Notes: generated by a model not told the origin, from the letters alone. Positions 1 through 7,692 are shown, counted from the first letter of the stretch. The stretch: DNA of 60,330 nt from Hymenobacter persicinus (GCF_004167665.1 NZ_SEWE01000033.1:1-60330); one strand, 5' to 3'. Program-made: numbers and translations.

Positions 1-496
1 CACCGTTCATGGTGGTCAGCTCCTGGCCGTCCTTGAGGTCGGAGGCCAGCAGGCGGCCGGCAATAACGTGGTAGGTCAGCACGCCCTTGAGCTTTTCCTT
101 GCTCTCGGGCTTCATCAGGCCATCCAGCGCGCCTTTAGGCAGGGAGATGAAAGCCGAGTTGGTGGGCGCAAACACCGTGAACGGGCCGGGGCCGCTGAGG
201 GTGCCGCCCAGGTCGGCGGCCGACACGGCCTTGATGAGCGTGCTCACGCTGGCAGCCTGCACGGCATTCTGGATAATGGTTTTGTCGGGCGTCATGGCCA
301 CGCCGTCCACCATCACGCCCTCGGGCTTGCCCATGCGGGCCGAGTCGGTCGACATGTTAGCCGAGTCGGCAATGACGGCGGCTTCGGTGGCGGTGGTGGT
401 TTCGGTGGTTTTGGGGTCGCCGCAGCTGCTGAGGCCGGCGGCCAGCAGGCCGGCAGCGCCGAAAGCGAGGGAGACGTCGCGCAGAGTCTTTTTCAT
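1..496 (-). CDS. Fasciclin-domain lipoprotein (partial, C-terminus outside window)
   Basis: Reading leftwards from an ATG at 496, the frame stays open to the window edge (165 codons). The N-terminus is a short basic start (MKKTLR) with a hydrophobic stretch ending in LSSC at residues 22-25, a lipobox, so a lipoprotein is expected. A Thr/Glu/Ala-rich linker follows. From about residue 74 the protein shows the fasciclin (FAS1) fold signature, with FAPTNSAF and later LTYHVIAG. FAS1 domains mediate adhesion or matrix contacts in secreted and surface proteins; the exact ligand cannot be told. The cyclophilin gene at 718 is divergent from it. Confidence 0.88.
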   Translation of the reverse strand, partial: MKKTLRDVSLAFGAAGLLAAGLSSCGDPKTTETTTATEAAVIADSANMSTDSARMGKPEGVMVDGVAMTPDKTIIQNAVQAASVSTLIKAVSAADLGGTLSGPGPFTVFAPTNSAFISLPKGALDGLMKPESKEKLKGVLTYHVIAGRLLASDLKDGQELTTMNG

Positions 497-638
497 CGGA
501 AACGGAACGGGGTTGGGATTGGAACTGGTGGAGATGGTTGAGTTGGGGCCAATATCGGGATATTCAGTTTCCGATATGGTAATTCTGCTTACGAAACTCC
601 GCCGTAGGCCGGATGTTCAGCCCGCGGCCGATATTGGC

Positions 639-646
639 TACCTTTG
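639..646 (+). promoter_or_regulatory. Candidate Bacteroidota -7 element for the cyclophilin gene
   Basis: TACCTTTG matches the Bacteroidota consensus TAnnTTTG exactly and lies 72 bases before the ATG at 718. No clear TTTG -33 box is seen at the usual spacing, so the call rests on the -7 match and its position. Confidence 0.4.
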
Positions 647-717
647 CCACCGACCCCGCGGGGCTGCGGCCCGTATAGCCCGGGGTTACTTTTCCATCTA
701 CCATTTCTTTCTTCCGC

Positions 718-1179
718 ATGAAAACTGCCGAAATCCACACCAGCAAAGGTGTTATGAAAGTGGAGTTCTACGACCAGGACGCCCCCAAGACGGTGAAAAA
801 CTTCACTGACCTGGCCGAGAAAGGCTTTTACGACGGCCTCAAGTTTCACCGCGTCATTCCCAACTTCGTGATTCAGGGCGGCTGCCCCAACTCCCGCGAC
901 GGCGCCAAGGGCACGCCCGGCACCGGCGGCCCCGGCTACAAAATTGAGTGCGAAACCAAGGGCGGCCACCAGTACCACGAGCGGGGCGCGCTGAGCATGG
1001 CCCACGCCGGCAAAAACACCGGCGGCTCCCAGTTCTTCATCGTCCATGACCGCCAGAACACGGCTCACCTCGACGGGGTGCACACCGTATTCGGCAAAGT
1101 CGTGGAAGGCGTCGACGTTATCGACCAGATCAAGCCCAACGACGAGATTCAGAAGATTGTCGTGCGTGAGGAGGCCTAG
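718..1179 (+). CDS. Peptidyl-prolyl cis-trans isomerase, cyclophilin type
   Basis: 153 residues, the usual length of a single-domain bacterial cyclophilin. It catalyses cis/trans isomerisation of X-Pro bonds and assists protein folding. Active-site segments are present: FHRVIPNF with H44-R45, the following QGG, and the [19 protein letters not shown] core around residues 90-108. There is no signal peptide, so a cytoplasmic enzyme is expected. It starts at the only plausible ATG ([11 protein letters not shown]). It is monocistronic and followed by a strong hairpin terminator at 1202-1233. Confidence 0.95.
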   Translation: MKTAEIHTSKGVMKVEFYDQDAPKTVKNFTDLAEKGFYDGLKFHRVIPNFVIQGGCPNSRDGAKGTPGTGGPGYKIECETKGGHQYHERGALSMAHAGKNTGGSQFFIVHDRQNTAHLDGVHTVFGKVVEGVDVIDQIKPNDEIQKIVVREEA

Positions 1180-1201
1180 GCTTCTTTTTAGATAAAGCCC
1201 C

Positions 1202-1233
1202 AAAAAGCCGCTGGTCTGCCAGCGGCTTTTTTT
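1202..1233. terminator. Bidirectional terminator between cyclophilin and small secreted protein
   Basis: A hairpin with stem AAAAAGCCGCTGG/CCAGCGGCTTTTT, loop TCTG and a T-run on both sides. It lies between convergent genes ending at 1179 (+) and 1269 (-). Confidence 0.85.
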
Positions 1234-1268
1234 ATGCGCGAGCCCCAAGGCGGGCCCGGCGCGGGAGC

Positions 1269-1472
1269 CTAGCGGTGGAAGAAGCGGTAGAGCGGGCCGT
1301 GGGGCTGGCTGCCGCGGTATACTTTGTAGTTGGGCCGGTGCAAAACAACGCGCCCCTTGCTGACGGCCCGCACGTAGGGCGACCGGTCGGCGGCGGCCGC
1401 TGGGGAAGCGGGCACGAGCACGGTCAGGGCGAAGAGCAAAAAGGCGAAGCGCAGGACGAGGGAAGCTTTCAT
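1269..1472 (-). CDS. Small secreted protein, paralogue 1 (SPYVRAVSKGRV family)
   Basis: 67 residues from the ATG at 1472, chosen because it begins a classical signal peptide (MKASLVLRFAFLLFALTVLV, cleavage after PAAAA). An upstream in-frame ATG at 1550 would only add a Pro/Ser-rich stretch. The predicted mature part is about 38 residues, basic and rich in Arg, Tyr and His, with RSPYVRAVSKGRVVLHRPNY. That block recurs almost unchanged in the gene at 1836-2027, so the two are tandem paralogues. I do not recognise the family. A small periplasmic or extracellular basic protein is all that can be inferred. Confidence 0.75.
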   Translation of the reverse strand: MKASLVLRFAFLLFALTVLVPASPAAAADRSPYVRAVSKGRVVLHRPNYKVYRGSQPHGPLYRFFHR

Positions 1473-1547
1473 GGGCAGAACAGGTGTGTAGGGTTGGGAA
1501 GTGGTTGCGGGACTTTCCGGGGCCGCCGGTGGGCCGTTGGAATGAGT

Positions 1548-1555
1548 CAAAGCAA
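1548..1555 (-). promoter_or_regulatory. Candidate promoter element of paralogue 1
   Basis: On the minus strand the sequence is TTGCTTTG, one mismatch from TAnnTTTG, 76 bases upstream of the ATG at 1472. The same octamer followed by CATTCCAACGGCCC occurs 75 bases before the second paralogue. Conservation of both sequence and spacing supports a real regulatory element. No matching -33 box is evident. Confidence 0.4.
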
Positions 1556-1752
1556 CACCGCCGCCGAGACTGGGGCTGGCTTTTTAGCCCGGCTGGCGGG
1601 GGCTCTATGCGAGAGGCCGAATATTCTATCCGAACGATTATTGCCCGGGCGCAGGCGGCCTGTTTTCCCCACTGGGGCCCACCACCGCTTCCCCCACCGG
1701 GCGGTGGCCTTTGGCTCCCAAATGCGGCAGCCGAGCCCGCCGGCCCGGACGC

Positions 1753-1782
1753 AAAAAAGCCGCTTGCGGACAAGCGGCTTTT
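1753..1782 (-). terminator. Terminator downstream of paralogue 2
   Basis: Hairpin GCCGCTTG/CAAGCGGC with an A-run on the left, which becomes a T-run in the minus direction. It lies 54 bases beyond the stop of the gene at 1836-2027. Confidence 0.75.
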
Positions 1783-1835
1783 AGCGTGCAATAGAGAGCG
1801 TGTGAAAAACCTAGCGGCGTAGCGCGCCGGCTTGC

Positions 1836-2027
1836 TTACCAGCGCTGGAAGAACCAACGATTGTGGTTGGCATTGTATTGCTTGTAGTTGGGGCGATGCA
1901 GCGCTACGCGGCCTTTGCTCACGGCCCGCACGTAGGGCGAGCGGCTGGCCATTGCCGGAGCACTGGCGGCGAGCAGGGCAACAACGAGGAACAGCGAGGC
2001 GAGGCGGGCGAGAAGCGAAGCGTTCAT
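1836..2027 (-). CDS. Small secreted protein, paralogue 2 (SPYVRAVSKGRV family)
   Basis: 63 residues. The signal peptide MNASLLARLASLFLVVALLA ends near APAMA. The mature part starts SRSPYVRAVSKGRV and continues ALHRPNYKQY, then ends in an Asn/His/Trp/Phe-rich tail. It matches paralogue 1 through the whole mature core but differs in the signal peptide and the last dozen residues. Strong conservation of the core against drift elsewhere suggests the core is the functional part. It has its own terminator (1753-1782) and its own upstream element (2102-2109). The function is unknown. Confidence 0.75.
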   Translation of the reverse strand: MNASLLARLASLFLVVALLAASAPAMASRSPYVRAVSKGRVALHRPNYKQYNANHNRWFFQRW

Positions 2028-2101
2028 GACGGGGAAGATTGAAGAGGTTGCGAAGAGTCTGAAGGAAAGTTCCGAAGCGCCGTTGGGCCGTTGGAATGAT
2101 A

Positions 2102-2109
2102 CAAAGCAA
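2102..2109 (-). promoter_or_regulatory. Candidate promoter element of paralogue 2
   Basis: Minus-strand TTGCTTTG followed by CATTCCAACGGCCC, 75 bases before the ATG at 2027. It is duplicated from the element at 1548-1555. Apart from this element, nothing further could be supported in the gap 2028-2348. Confidence 0.4.
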
Positions 2110-2348
2110 CGGCGCCGAATCCGGTTTTTTCGCCCTTTTCAGCCAGCCCCCGCCCCGCCTGTGCGAACGGGGTGTTTTCCTCGCCGAACAGCTTTTCGGC
2201 TGGGCGAATGGCGGAACTTTTCTCCCTAACATGGCGCGGCCACTTCAAAATCGGCCGCCCTGCTTGCGCAAGACGGCCGTCAGAAACTGCAATAGGAAGG
2301 GTAGCCTAACAATACGGGGGCACTCAGCAAGGGCGGAACGCGGGGCGC

Positions 2349-2768
2349 TTAAGCCGCCAGCGTGGCGCGGTGGCTGGTCACTTGGCTCTGGGCGGCCGTC
2401 AGCACGCTGACCTGGGCATCTATCTGCTCGGCGTCGATGGCGGCCAGCACCCGGGCCGGGGCGCTGCGGGCGCCGCCCTGGTCGCGGAGGTTGTCGCGCC
2501 GGTCGTTGGCCCGGCGCAGCTTGGTTTCGTACTGCTTGCGCAGGCTGGCCGAGATACCGGGCGTGGCGAGCATGCCGGTGTACATGCCGATTTCGGCTTC
2601 CACCTGGAGCAGCTGGGCCCCGGTTTCGGCTTTACTGCGGGCGACCCGGCTATCGGTGTAGCTCAGGTTGGAGTCGCGGTGCTGGTAGGTTTCCAGCTCG
2701 GCTTCGAGGTCCTGGAGGACGTCGTCGCACTCGGCGCGGGTGGTGAGCAGGGTTAGGTCAAGTGCCAT
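2349..2768 (-). CDS. Hypothetical coiled-coil protein
   Basis: 139 residues without signal peptide or membrane segment. The sequence is almost entirely helical with heptad-like charged patterning, for example DVLQDLEAELETYQHRDSNL, then LLQVEAEIGMYTGML and KQYETKLRRANDRRDNL. A cytoplasmic coiled-coil or helical-bundle protein is likely. There is no recognised catalytic motif. It lies about 105 bases beyond the stop of the XRE gene on the same strand and might be co-transcribed with it. Start ATG at 2768. Confidence 0.7.
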   Translation of the reverse strand: MALDLTLLTTRAECDDVLQDLEAELETYQHRDSNLSYTDSRVARSKAETGAQLLQVEAEIGMYTGMLATPGISASLRKQYETKLRRANDRRDNLRDQGGARSAPARVLAAIDAEQIDAQVSVLTAAQSQVTSHRATLAA

Positions 2769-2873
2769 AACGGGTAAGGGGTTAGGGTGAAAAATAGAAT
2801 TCCCTAAACGTAAGGCCCGGTTTTATCCCGTGCATTAGTGCCAGCACTAGAAATTCAAATCCTGGTAGTAGCA

Positions 2874-3473
2874 CTAGGCTGGCCGCGCCCCCGCCCTGTC
2901 GCCCAGCAGCGCGGCCAGCCCGGCGGCCTCGGCCTCGAGGGCCTCGGCCCGCAGGCGCAGCAGGTGGTAGCGGGCCGCGTCGGCGGGGTCGTGCAGGGTG
3001 GCGTGGGCCTGCTCCTGCCGGCTCAGCAGCCACTGCCGGGTACGGGTGGCCTCACCAGGCGTGGTCAGGACCTCGGGCAACGCGGGGGCGGCCAGCAGAC
3101 CGGGCAGCACTTCCAGCCAGCGCCGGGCCCCGGCCTGGATCATGGCCAGCTTCCGCAGCTCCCGCCGGAGCTTGGCAGCCTGGTGGCAGCAGGTGTCGAG
3201 GCGGGCCTCCAGTAAGTCGGCGGCGGGGAGGCCCGGCGGGGGCACCTCGGGTGCGGGCGGCGCGGGTCGGGCCGGAGCATCAGGGGGCAGCCGGGCGGCC
3301 AGGGGGTGCAGGCGCAGCAAGACGCGGCTGGTAATGGCCCGGCGGCCGGCTTCGAGGTGGCCAACATGGGCACCCGTGATGCCTAAGTAGGCGGCGAGCT
3401 CCTGCTGCTCTAAGCCAAAGTATTTGCGCACTTGGGCCAGCAGTGTGGTGGAAGGAATGGACTTGCGAGGCAC
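2874..3473 (-). CDS. XRE-family HTH regulator with long helical C-terminus
   Basis: 199 residues from a GTG at 3473. Residues about 8-55 form a lambda-repressor-like helix-turn-helix (VRKYFGLEQQELAAYLGI, GAHVGHLEAGRRAI). A Pro/Ala-rich linker follows (about 62-85), then an Ala/Leu/Arg-rich helical region with a short Cys-Cys-His patch. XRE proteins bind operators, often their own. Just upstream, at 3483-3519, is a 12-bp perfect palindrome that overlaps the expected promoter and could be its operator (inference). No ligand domain is recognisable. Confidence 0.85.
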   Translation of the reverse strand: MPRKSIPSTTLLAQVRKYFGLEQQELAAYLGITGAHVGHLEAGRRAITSRVLLRLHPLAARLPPDAPARPAPPAPEVPPPGLPAADLLEARLDTCCHQAAKLRRELRKLAMIQAGARRWLEVLPGLLAAPALPEVLTTPGEATRTRQWLLSRQEQAHATLHDPADAARYHLLRLRAEALEAEAAGLAALLGDRAGARPA

Positions 3474-3482
3474 TGTCTTTTC

Positions 3483-3519
3483 TGTAGGTTATTTCTCAAT
3501 AAACGAAAAATAACCTACA
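3483..3519. repeat. Palindrome IR-A, copy 1 (possible operator)
   Basis: TGTAGGTTATTT (3483-3494) and its exact reverse complement (3508-3519) around a 13-base AT-rich centre. It begins 10 bases upstream of the XRE start. A near-identical palindrome (GTAGCTTATTTTT/AAAAATAAGCTAC) occurs at 5750-5785, followed by the same GC-rich hairpin, so this is also the first part of a composite repeat. Confidence 0.7.
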
Positions 3520-3540
3520 AAACATGGCTATGCCCAACGT

Positions 3541-3581
3541 CAAACGCCCCGCGCACCTGTCGGCACGCGGGGCGATTGGGT
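3541..3581. repeat. GC-rich hairpin module, copy 1
   Basis: A 41-base block containing CGCCCCGCG (3545-3553) and its reverse complement (3566-3574). The block is repeated with a single mismatch at 5809-5849, and its core recurs at 3681-3714. Confidence 0.8.
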
Positions 3582-3666
3582 GTAGAGACGCATACTTGCG
3601 TCTCAATCGTTGAACGACAATCGGTCGGCTGGCGTGCACGCCGAGACGCAAATATGCGTCTCTACA
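3581..3666. repeat. Long inverted repeat IR-B, copy 1
   Basis: 24-base arms at 3581-3604 and 3643-3666 (outer part TGTAGAGACGCATA) with one mismatch. Each arm is itself partly palindromic (GAGACGCA.TGCGTCTC). The centre contains TGAACGAC, which is also at the centre of the otherwise unrelated inverted repeat at 5859-5927. Confidence 0.75.
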
Positions 3667-3667
3667 A

Positions 3668-3729
3668 TCGTGCATACTCAAAACGCCCCGCGCACCTTTC
3701 GGTAGGCGGGGCGTTTTGAGTATGCACGA
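3668..3729. repeat. 24-bp perfect palindrome with GC-rich core
   Basis: Arms at 3668-3691 and 3706-3729, starting TCGTGCATACTCAAAACGCC, with a 14-base loop. It resembles a very strong terminator but sits between divergent genes (XRE to the left, oxidoreductase to the right), where no transcript of a known gene should end. It is best treated as part of the composite repeat. Confidence 0.75.
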
Positions 3730-3848
3730 GCCTGGCCGCGGGGAAGGCTCGCGGCGGCATTCTGGCTAAGACAAAGGGCATTTCGGCTAAGCCGTCGGCC
3801 GCGGCGGCACCGACCTTTGTATCGTTCATCAACTTCAAACCCCTTCTT

Positions 3849-4823
3849 ATGAAAGCAGTACGAATTCATGCCTTTGGCGGGCCCGAGGTCCTGCACCTGG
3901 AAGAAGTAGCGCGGCCGGTGCCGGCGGCCGACGAAATCCTGATCCGGGTGCGGGCCAGCGGCGTCAACCCGGTCGACTGGGCAGTGCGGGAAGGCGGCAA
4001 CGACGTGCTGCGCCCCTACCTGACGCTGCCGCTGACCCTGGGCTGGGATGCGGCCGGCGTGGTGGAAGAGCTGGGCAGCGCGGTCACCGGGTTTCGGAAG
4101 GGCGACGCCGTGTACGGCATTCCCAACTTCCCCGGCAACGGCAGCTACGCCGAGTTTTGCGCGGCCAAAGCCAGCCAGTTTGCCTACCAGCCGAAAACCA
4201 TCGGCTTCACCGAGGCCGCCGCAGTGCCGCTGGCCGGCCTCACGGCCTGGAGCGGCCTGTTCGGGCACGGCCGGCTGCAGGCCGGTCAGCGCGTGCTGAT
4301 TCAGGGCGCCTCGGGGGGCGTGGGCAGCTTCGCCGTGCAGTTTGCCAAGGCCCGGGGGGCGTACGTTATCGGCACGGCTTCGGCCGGCAACCTGGAGTAT
4401 CTGCGGCAGCTGGGAGCCGACGAGGTGCTGGACTACCGCACGCAGCCGGTGGAGGACTTTGTGCGCGACGTGGACCTGGTGCTGGAAGCCTCGCCCCTGC
4501 GCGACAATGCGGCGCGGGTGAAGGCGGTGAGCGTGCTGAAGCCGGGCGGCACTTTCGTCAGCGTCAACCTCGACTTCCCCTTCGACGAGGCGATGCAGAC
4601 AGCCCTGGCCAGCCGGCCGGCCACCGGCGAGCTGGCGCCCAACCAGCCCCGGCAGGACTGGCTGCAGGAAATAGCCCGGCTGATTGACGCGGGCCAGGTG
4701 CGGGTGGTGGTCAGCCGGGTGTATCCGCTGGCGCAGGTGGCCGAGGCCCACCGCGAAAGCCAGACCTGGCACGTACAAGGCAAGCTGGTGCTGCACATCA
4801 GCCCCAACGACGAGCCGGCATGA
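3849..4823 (+). CDS. NADP-dependent quinone oxidoreductase / zinc-type alcohol dehydrogenase-like (MDR superfamily)
   Basis: 324 residues, the normal length for quinone oxidoreductase-like MDR proteins. The N-terminal GroES-like domain starts MKAVRIHAFGGPEVL and contains GWDAAGVVEELGSAV. The Rossmann nucleotide-binding site is GASGGVGSFAVQFAKARGA at about 153-171. The structural and catalytic zinc cysteines of true alcohol dehydrogenases are absent, as in zeta-crystallin relatives. Probable reaction: NAD(P)H-dependent reduction of a quinone or enone. The stop overlaps the start of the AraC gene (ATGA), so they form a translationally coupled operon. Confidence 0.92.
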   Translation: MKAVRIHAFGGPEVLHLEEVARPVPAADEILIRVRASGVNPVDWAVREGGNDVLRPYLTLPLTLGWDAAGVVEELGSAVTGFRKGDAVYGIPNFPGNGSYAEFCAAKASQFAYQPKTIGFTEAAAVPLAGLTAWSGLFGHGRLQAGQRVLIQGASGGVGSFAVQFAKARGAYVIGTASAGNLEYLRQLGADEVLDYRTQPVEDFVRDVDLVLEASPLRDNAARVKAVSVLKPGGTFVSVNLDFPFDEAMQTALASRPATGELAPNQPRQDWLQEIARLIDAGQVRVVVSRVYPLAQVAEAHRESQTWHVQGKLVLHISPNDEPA

Positions 4824-5731
4824 GACGATTCACCACGATAAGCGAGTTTCACGAGTTTCGGCAGCTGCCCAAGCCCCAGCATCCGCTGCTGAGCGTGGTA
4901 GACGTGGGCACCGTGCCCCCCCTGACCAGTGCGGAGCCGGCGAGCCTGGTCTTCGACTTCTACTGCATTTCCATCAAGCGCATGCGCAATGTGCACATGC
5001 AGTACGGGCAGCACTCGTTCGACTTCAACGAAGGCATCCTCTCGTTCATGGCGCCCAATCAGGTATTCAGCCTCGCCGTGGCCGACAAGGCAGAGGACGT
5101 CGAGAAATCCGGGTGGGTGGTGTACCTCCATCCCGACTTTCTGTGGAATACGCCCCTGGCCCAGACCATCCAGCAGTATGATTTCTGGGACTACTCGCTC
5201 CGGGAAGGCCTGTTTCTTTCCGCCAAGGAGGAGGAAGCCATTCTGAGTCTCGTCTTCGCCATCCAGCGGGAATATGCCTCCCCCATCGACCAGTTTAGCA
5301 AGCCGATTATCGTTTCGCACCTGGAAAGCCTGCTGCAGTACGCCGACCGGTTTTATCACCGCCAGTTTCTGACCCGCGAAAAGGCCAACCACGAGGTGCT
5401 CGAACGGCTGGAAACCCTGCTGCAAGCCTATTTCAACAGCCCTGACTTGCCGGAACGAGGCCTGCCCACCGTGCACTACGTGGCCGACTGCCTGCACCTT
5501 TCGCCTAAGTACCTGAGCAATCTGCTGCGGGTGACAACCGGGCAAAACACCCAGCAGCACATTCACGCCCGGCTGATTGCCAAAGCCAAGGAGAAGCTGT
5601 CGACCACCACCCGGACCGTCAGCGAAATTGCCTACGAGCTGGGCTTCGAGCACGTGCCCTCCTTCAGCAAGCTGTTCAAGACCAAAACCAGCCAGTCGCC
5701 GCTGGAATTCCGCGCCTCGTTTCCCAGCTGA
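4820..5731 (+). CDS. AraC-family transcriptional regulator
   Basis: 303 residues. The N-terminal part (about 1-180) is a sensory region without recognised motif (cupin-like by family habit). The C-terminal 100 residues hold two helix-turn-helices, including LHLSPKYLSNLLR, then TVSEIAYELGFEHVPSFSKLFK and SPLEFR, the classical AraC signature. It overlaps the oxidoreductase gene by four bases and so probably controls that enzyme (inference). The operon is bracketed by the composite repeats at 3483-3729 and 5741-5927. Confidence 0.93.
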   Translation: MRRFTTISEFHEFRQLPKPQHPLLSVVDVGTVPPLTSAEPASLVFDFYCISIKRMRNVHMQYGQHSFDFNEGILSFMAPNQVFSLAVADKAEDVEKSGWVVYLHPDFLWNTPLAQTIQQYDFWDYSLREGLFLSAKEEEAILSLVFAIQREYASPIDQFSKPIIVSHLESLLQYADRFYHRQFLTREKANHEVLERLETLLQAYFNSPDLPERGLPTVHYVADCLHLSPKYLSNLLRVTTGQNTQQHIHARLIAKAKEKLSTTTRTVSEIAYELGFEHVPSFSKLFKTKTSQSPLEFRASFPS

Positions 5732-5740
5732 GAACCGAGT

Positions 5741-5793
5741 CAGGGTTTTTGTAGCTTATTTTTCAAAAACTAAAAAATAAGCTACAAAACCTG
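5741..5793. repeat. Palindrome IR-A, copy 2
   Basis: GTAGCTTATTTTT and AAAAATAAGCTAC flanked by matching CAGG(G)TTTT/AAAACCTG outer arms. It lies ten bases past the AraC stop. It differs from copy 1 by a compensating G-to-C change in both arms, which keeps the pairing, as expected if the structure is selected. Confidence 0.7.
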
Positions 5794-5808
5794 ACCAGAC
5801 GTTAACCA

Positions 5809-5849
5809 CAAACGCCCCGCGCACCTTTCGGCACGCGGGGCGATTGGGT
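5809..5849. repeat. GC-rich hairpin module, copy 2
   Basis: Forty of 41 bases are identical to 3541-3581 and in the same orientation, again placed after IR-A and before a long inverted repeat. Confidence 0.8.
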
Positions 5850-5858
5850 TGGCAGTAG

Positions 5859-5927
5859 CGCGAACTTGGTAGTTCGCGTGCCTGAACGACACGAATGGCA
5901 CGGGGTACGCGAACTACCAAGTTCGCG
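5859..5927. repeat. Long inverted repeat IR-B', copy 2 variant
   Basis: Perfect 21-base arms at 5859-5879 and 5907-5927 (CGCGAACTTGGTAGTTCGCG plus T) enclosing CCTGAACGACACGAATGG. It occupies the place of IR-B in copy 1 but has unrelated arms and shares only the central TGAACGAC. It ends nine bases before the MoxR stop codon. Confidence 0.75.
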
Positions 5928-5935
5928 ATACACCC

Positions 5936-7459
5936 TTACCGCCGCCGCCGGGGCTTCTCGTCCTCGTCGTCCTCGTCTTCATCCCCGCCGAAGCTGGGCA
6001 TGGTGAACATGGAGGAGAGCAGGTCCTTGAACTGGGTGCCGCTCTGCACGCGGTTGCGCGAAATCAGGCTGTGCTCGGCCAGGCCGTGCAGGCAGAATTC
6101 CATCAAAAACCAGGTCGTTTCCTTGTCCTCGTTGGGGTGCAGGAAGGTCACGATGTTGCGCAGGCCGGGCACCTGCTCCAGGGCGGCGTGGTAGTCTTTA
6201 TCCGAGGCGTCGCTGAGCACGTCGACGGTGTTGCCGGCGCTGAACCAGTCCTGCACCTCCTTGTAGGGGTTCGGAATGCTCTTCTTTTTCTTCTGCTTGT
6301 CGGGGTCGGGGAAGTAGTTCAGGAACAGGGTGCGGATGGCCTTACCCATCAGCTTTTCGGCCACCAGGCCCGCGCCCTCCTGCTCGCCTTCGTAGACCAG
6401 CTCCACCTTACCGGTGAGGGCGGGCACGGCGGCCAGGAAGTCGGCAATGCGCACGTAGGTTTTCTTTTCCCCGTTGATCAATGCCCGCCGCTCGGCGGCG
6501 CTGATCAGGCTCTCGTAGGCGGCAATGGTCAGGCGGGCCGACACCCCGCTCTTGGCATCCACGAACTCCGAGGAGCGGGCCTCCACGGCCACCTGCTCCA
6601 CCAGGTCGCGCACGATTTCGTTGGTCGTCACCATCCCGTCCTGGGCCTCCTTGATGCGGGCCTCCTGCCGGGTGATGCGCTTGCCGATTTCGATGGATTT
6701 CGGGTAGTGGGTGATAATCTGGGAGTCGATGCGGTCCTTGAGCGGGGTCACGATGGAGCCCCGGTTGGTGTAGTCCTCGGGGTTGGCCGTGAATACGAAC
6801 TGGATATCCAGGGGCAGGCGCACCTTGAAGCCCCGGATCTGGATGTCGCCTTCCTGCAGGATGTTGAACAGCGACACCTGGATGCGGGCCTGCAAGTCGG
6901 GCAGCTCGTTGATGACGAAGATGCCGCGGTGCGAGCGGGGAATCAGGCCGAAGTGAATTACCCGCTCGTCGGAGTAGGGCAGTTTCAGCGTGGCGGCTTT
7001 GATGGGGTCGGCGTCGCCGATGAGGTCAGCCACCGACACGTCGGGGGTGGCCAGCTTCTCGGTGTAGCGGTCGGAGCGGTGCAGCCAGCTTACGGGCGTG
7101 GCGTCGCCTTTTTCGGCAATGAGGTTTTTGGCGTAGATGCTCAGCGGCTGCAAGGGGTCGTCGTTGAGCTCGGAGCCTTCCACCACCGGAATATACTCAT
7201 CGAGCAGCTCCACGAGCAGGCGGGCAATGCGGGTTTTGGCCTGCCCGCGCAGCCCCAGCAGGTTGATGTGGTGCATGCTCAGAATGGCGCGCTGCAGGTC
7301 CGGAATTACGGTTTCCTCGTAGCCAAAGATGCCGGGAAACACGTCTTCTTTAGCCTGGAGCTTGGCAATAAGATTATCCCGGAGTTCCTGCTTCACGGAG
7401 CGGGGCTGGTAGCCGGACTTCTTCAGGTCGCCGAGGGTGCGAATGTCAATTCGGTTCAT
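5936..7459 (-). CDS. MoxR / magnesium-chelatase-like AAA+ ATPase
   Basis: 507 residues. Walker A is GLRGQAKT (69-76), Walker B FVINEL (181-186), and sensor-1 lies in TANPEDY around residue 226. The region between them resembles magnesium chelatase subunit I. The C-terminus ends in an acidic run followed by basic residues (EDEDDEDEKPRRRR). These ATPases usually work with a VWA-domain partner to remodel or insert metals into target proteins. The expected partner lies on the same strand at 11995-13098 but is separated by a secretion operon. Cytoplasmic. The target is not evident. Confidence 0.9.
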   Translation of the reverse strand: MNRIDIRTLGDLKKSGYQPRSVKQELRDNLIAKLQAKEDVFPGIFGYEETVIPDLQRAILSMHHINLLGLRGQAKTRIARLLVELLDEYIPVVEGSELNDDPLQPLSIYAKNLIAEKGDATPVSWLHRSDRYTEKLATPDVSVADLIGDADPIKAATLKLPYSDERVIHFGLIPRSHRGIFVINELPDLQARIQVSLFNILQEGDIQIRGFKVRLPLDIQFVFTANPEDYTNRGSIVTPLKDRIDSQIITHYPKSIEIGKRITRQEARIKEAQDGMVTTNEIVRDLVEQVAVEARSSEFVDAKSGVSARLTIAAYESLISAAERRALINGEKKTYVRIADFLAAVPALTGKVELVYEGEQEGAGLVAEKLMGKAIRTLFLNYFPDPDKQKKKKSIPNPYKEVQDWFSAGNTVDVLSDASDKDYHAALEQVPGLRNIVTFLHPNEDKETTWFLMEFCLHGLAEHSLISRNRVQSGTQFKDLLSSMFTMPSFGGDEDEDDEDEKPRRRR

Positions 7460-7692
7460 AGAGAGGGAATAGTGCGGCGCCCGGCAGCGTGGTAGCCAGG
7501 GCGCGGAAGGATACTGGTATAACTGCCTAAGCCCCCCGTTGGTTCGAGGCGCACCGCTAGGACCGCCTCGCCCTCACCCAGCAGTTGCGGCCCGACAGAC
7601 TTTAGCCCGACGACCAACCCGGCCCGGGGCGGCCGTTTTGGTGCCGGCCGGCCAGGGCCGCCAGATTAGCCTGGGATTAAAAATGGGGATAA

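Noticed and set aside
589..2232. 547-residue minus-strand reading frame
   Set aside because: It covers the cyclophilin and small secreted genes antisense, has no start signals and a biased Ala/Pro/Arg/Gln composition typical of shadow frames in GC-rich DNA.
3581..3666. Insertion sequence ends
   Set aside because: The inverted repeats are close together and enclose no transposase; a palindromic repeat explains them better.
7540..7570. Possible tRNA-like GGTTCGA stretch
   Set aside because: No clover-leaf arms or CCA end could be drawn around it.
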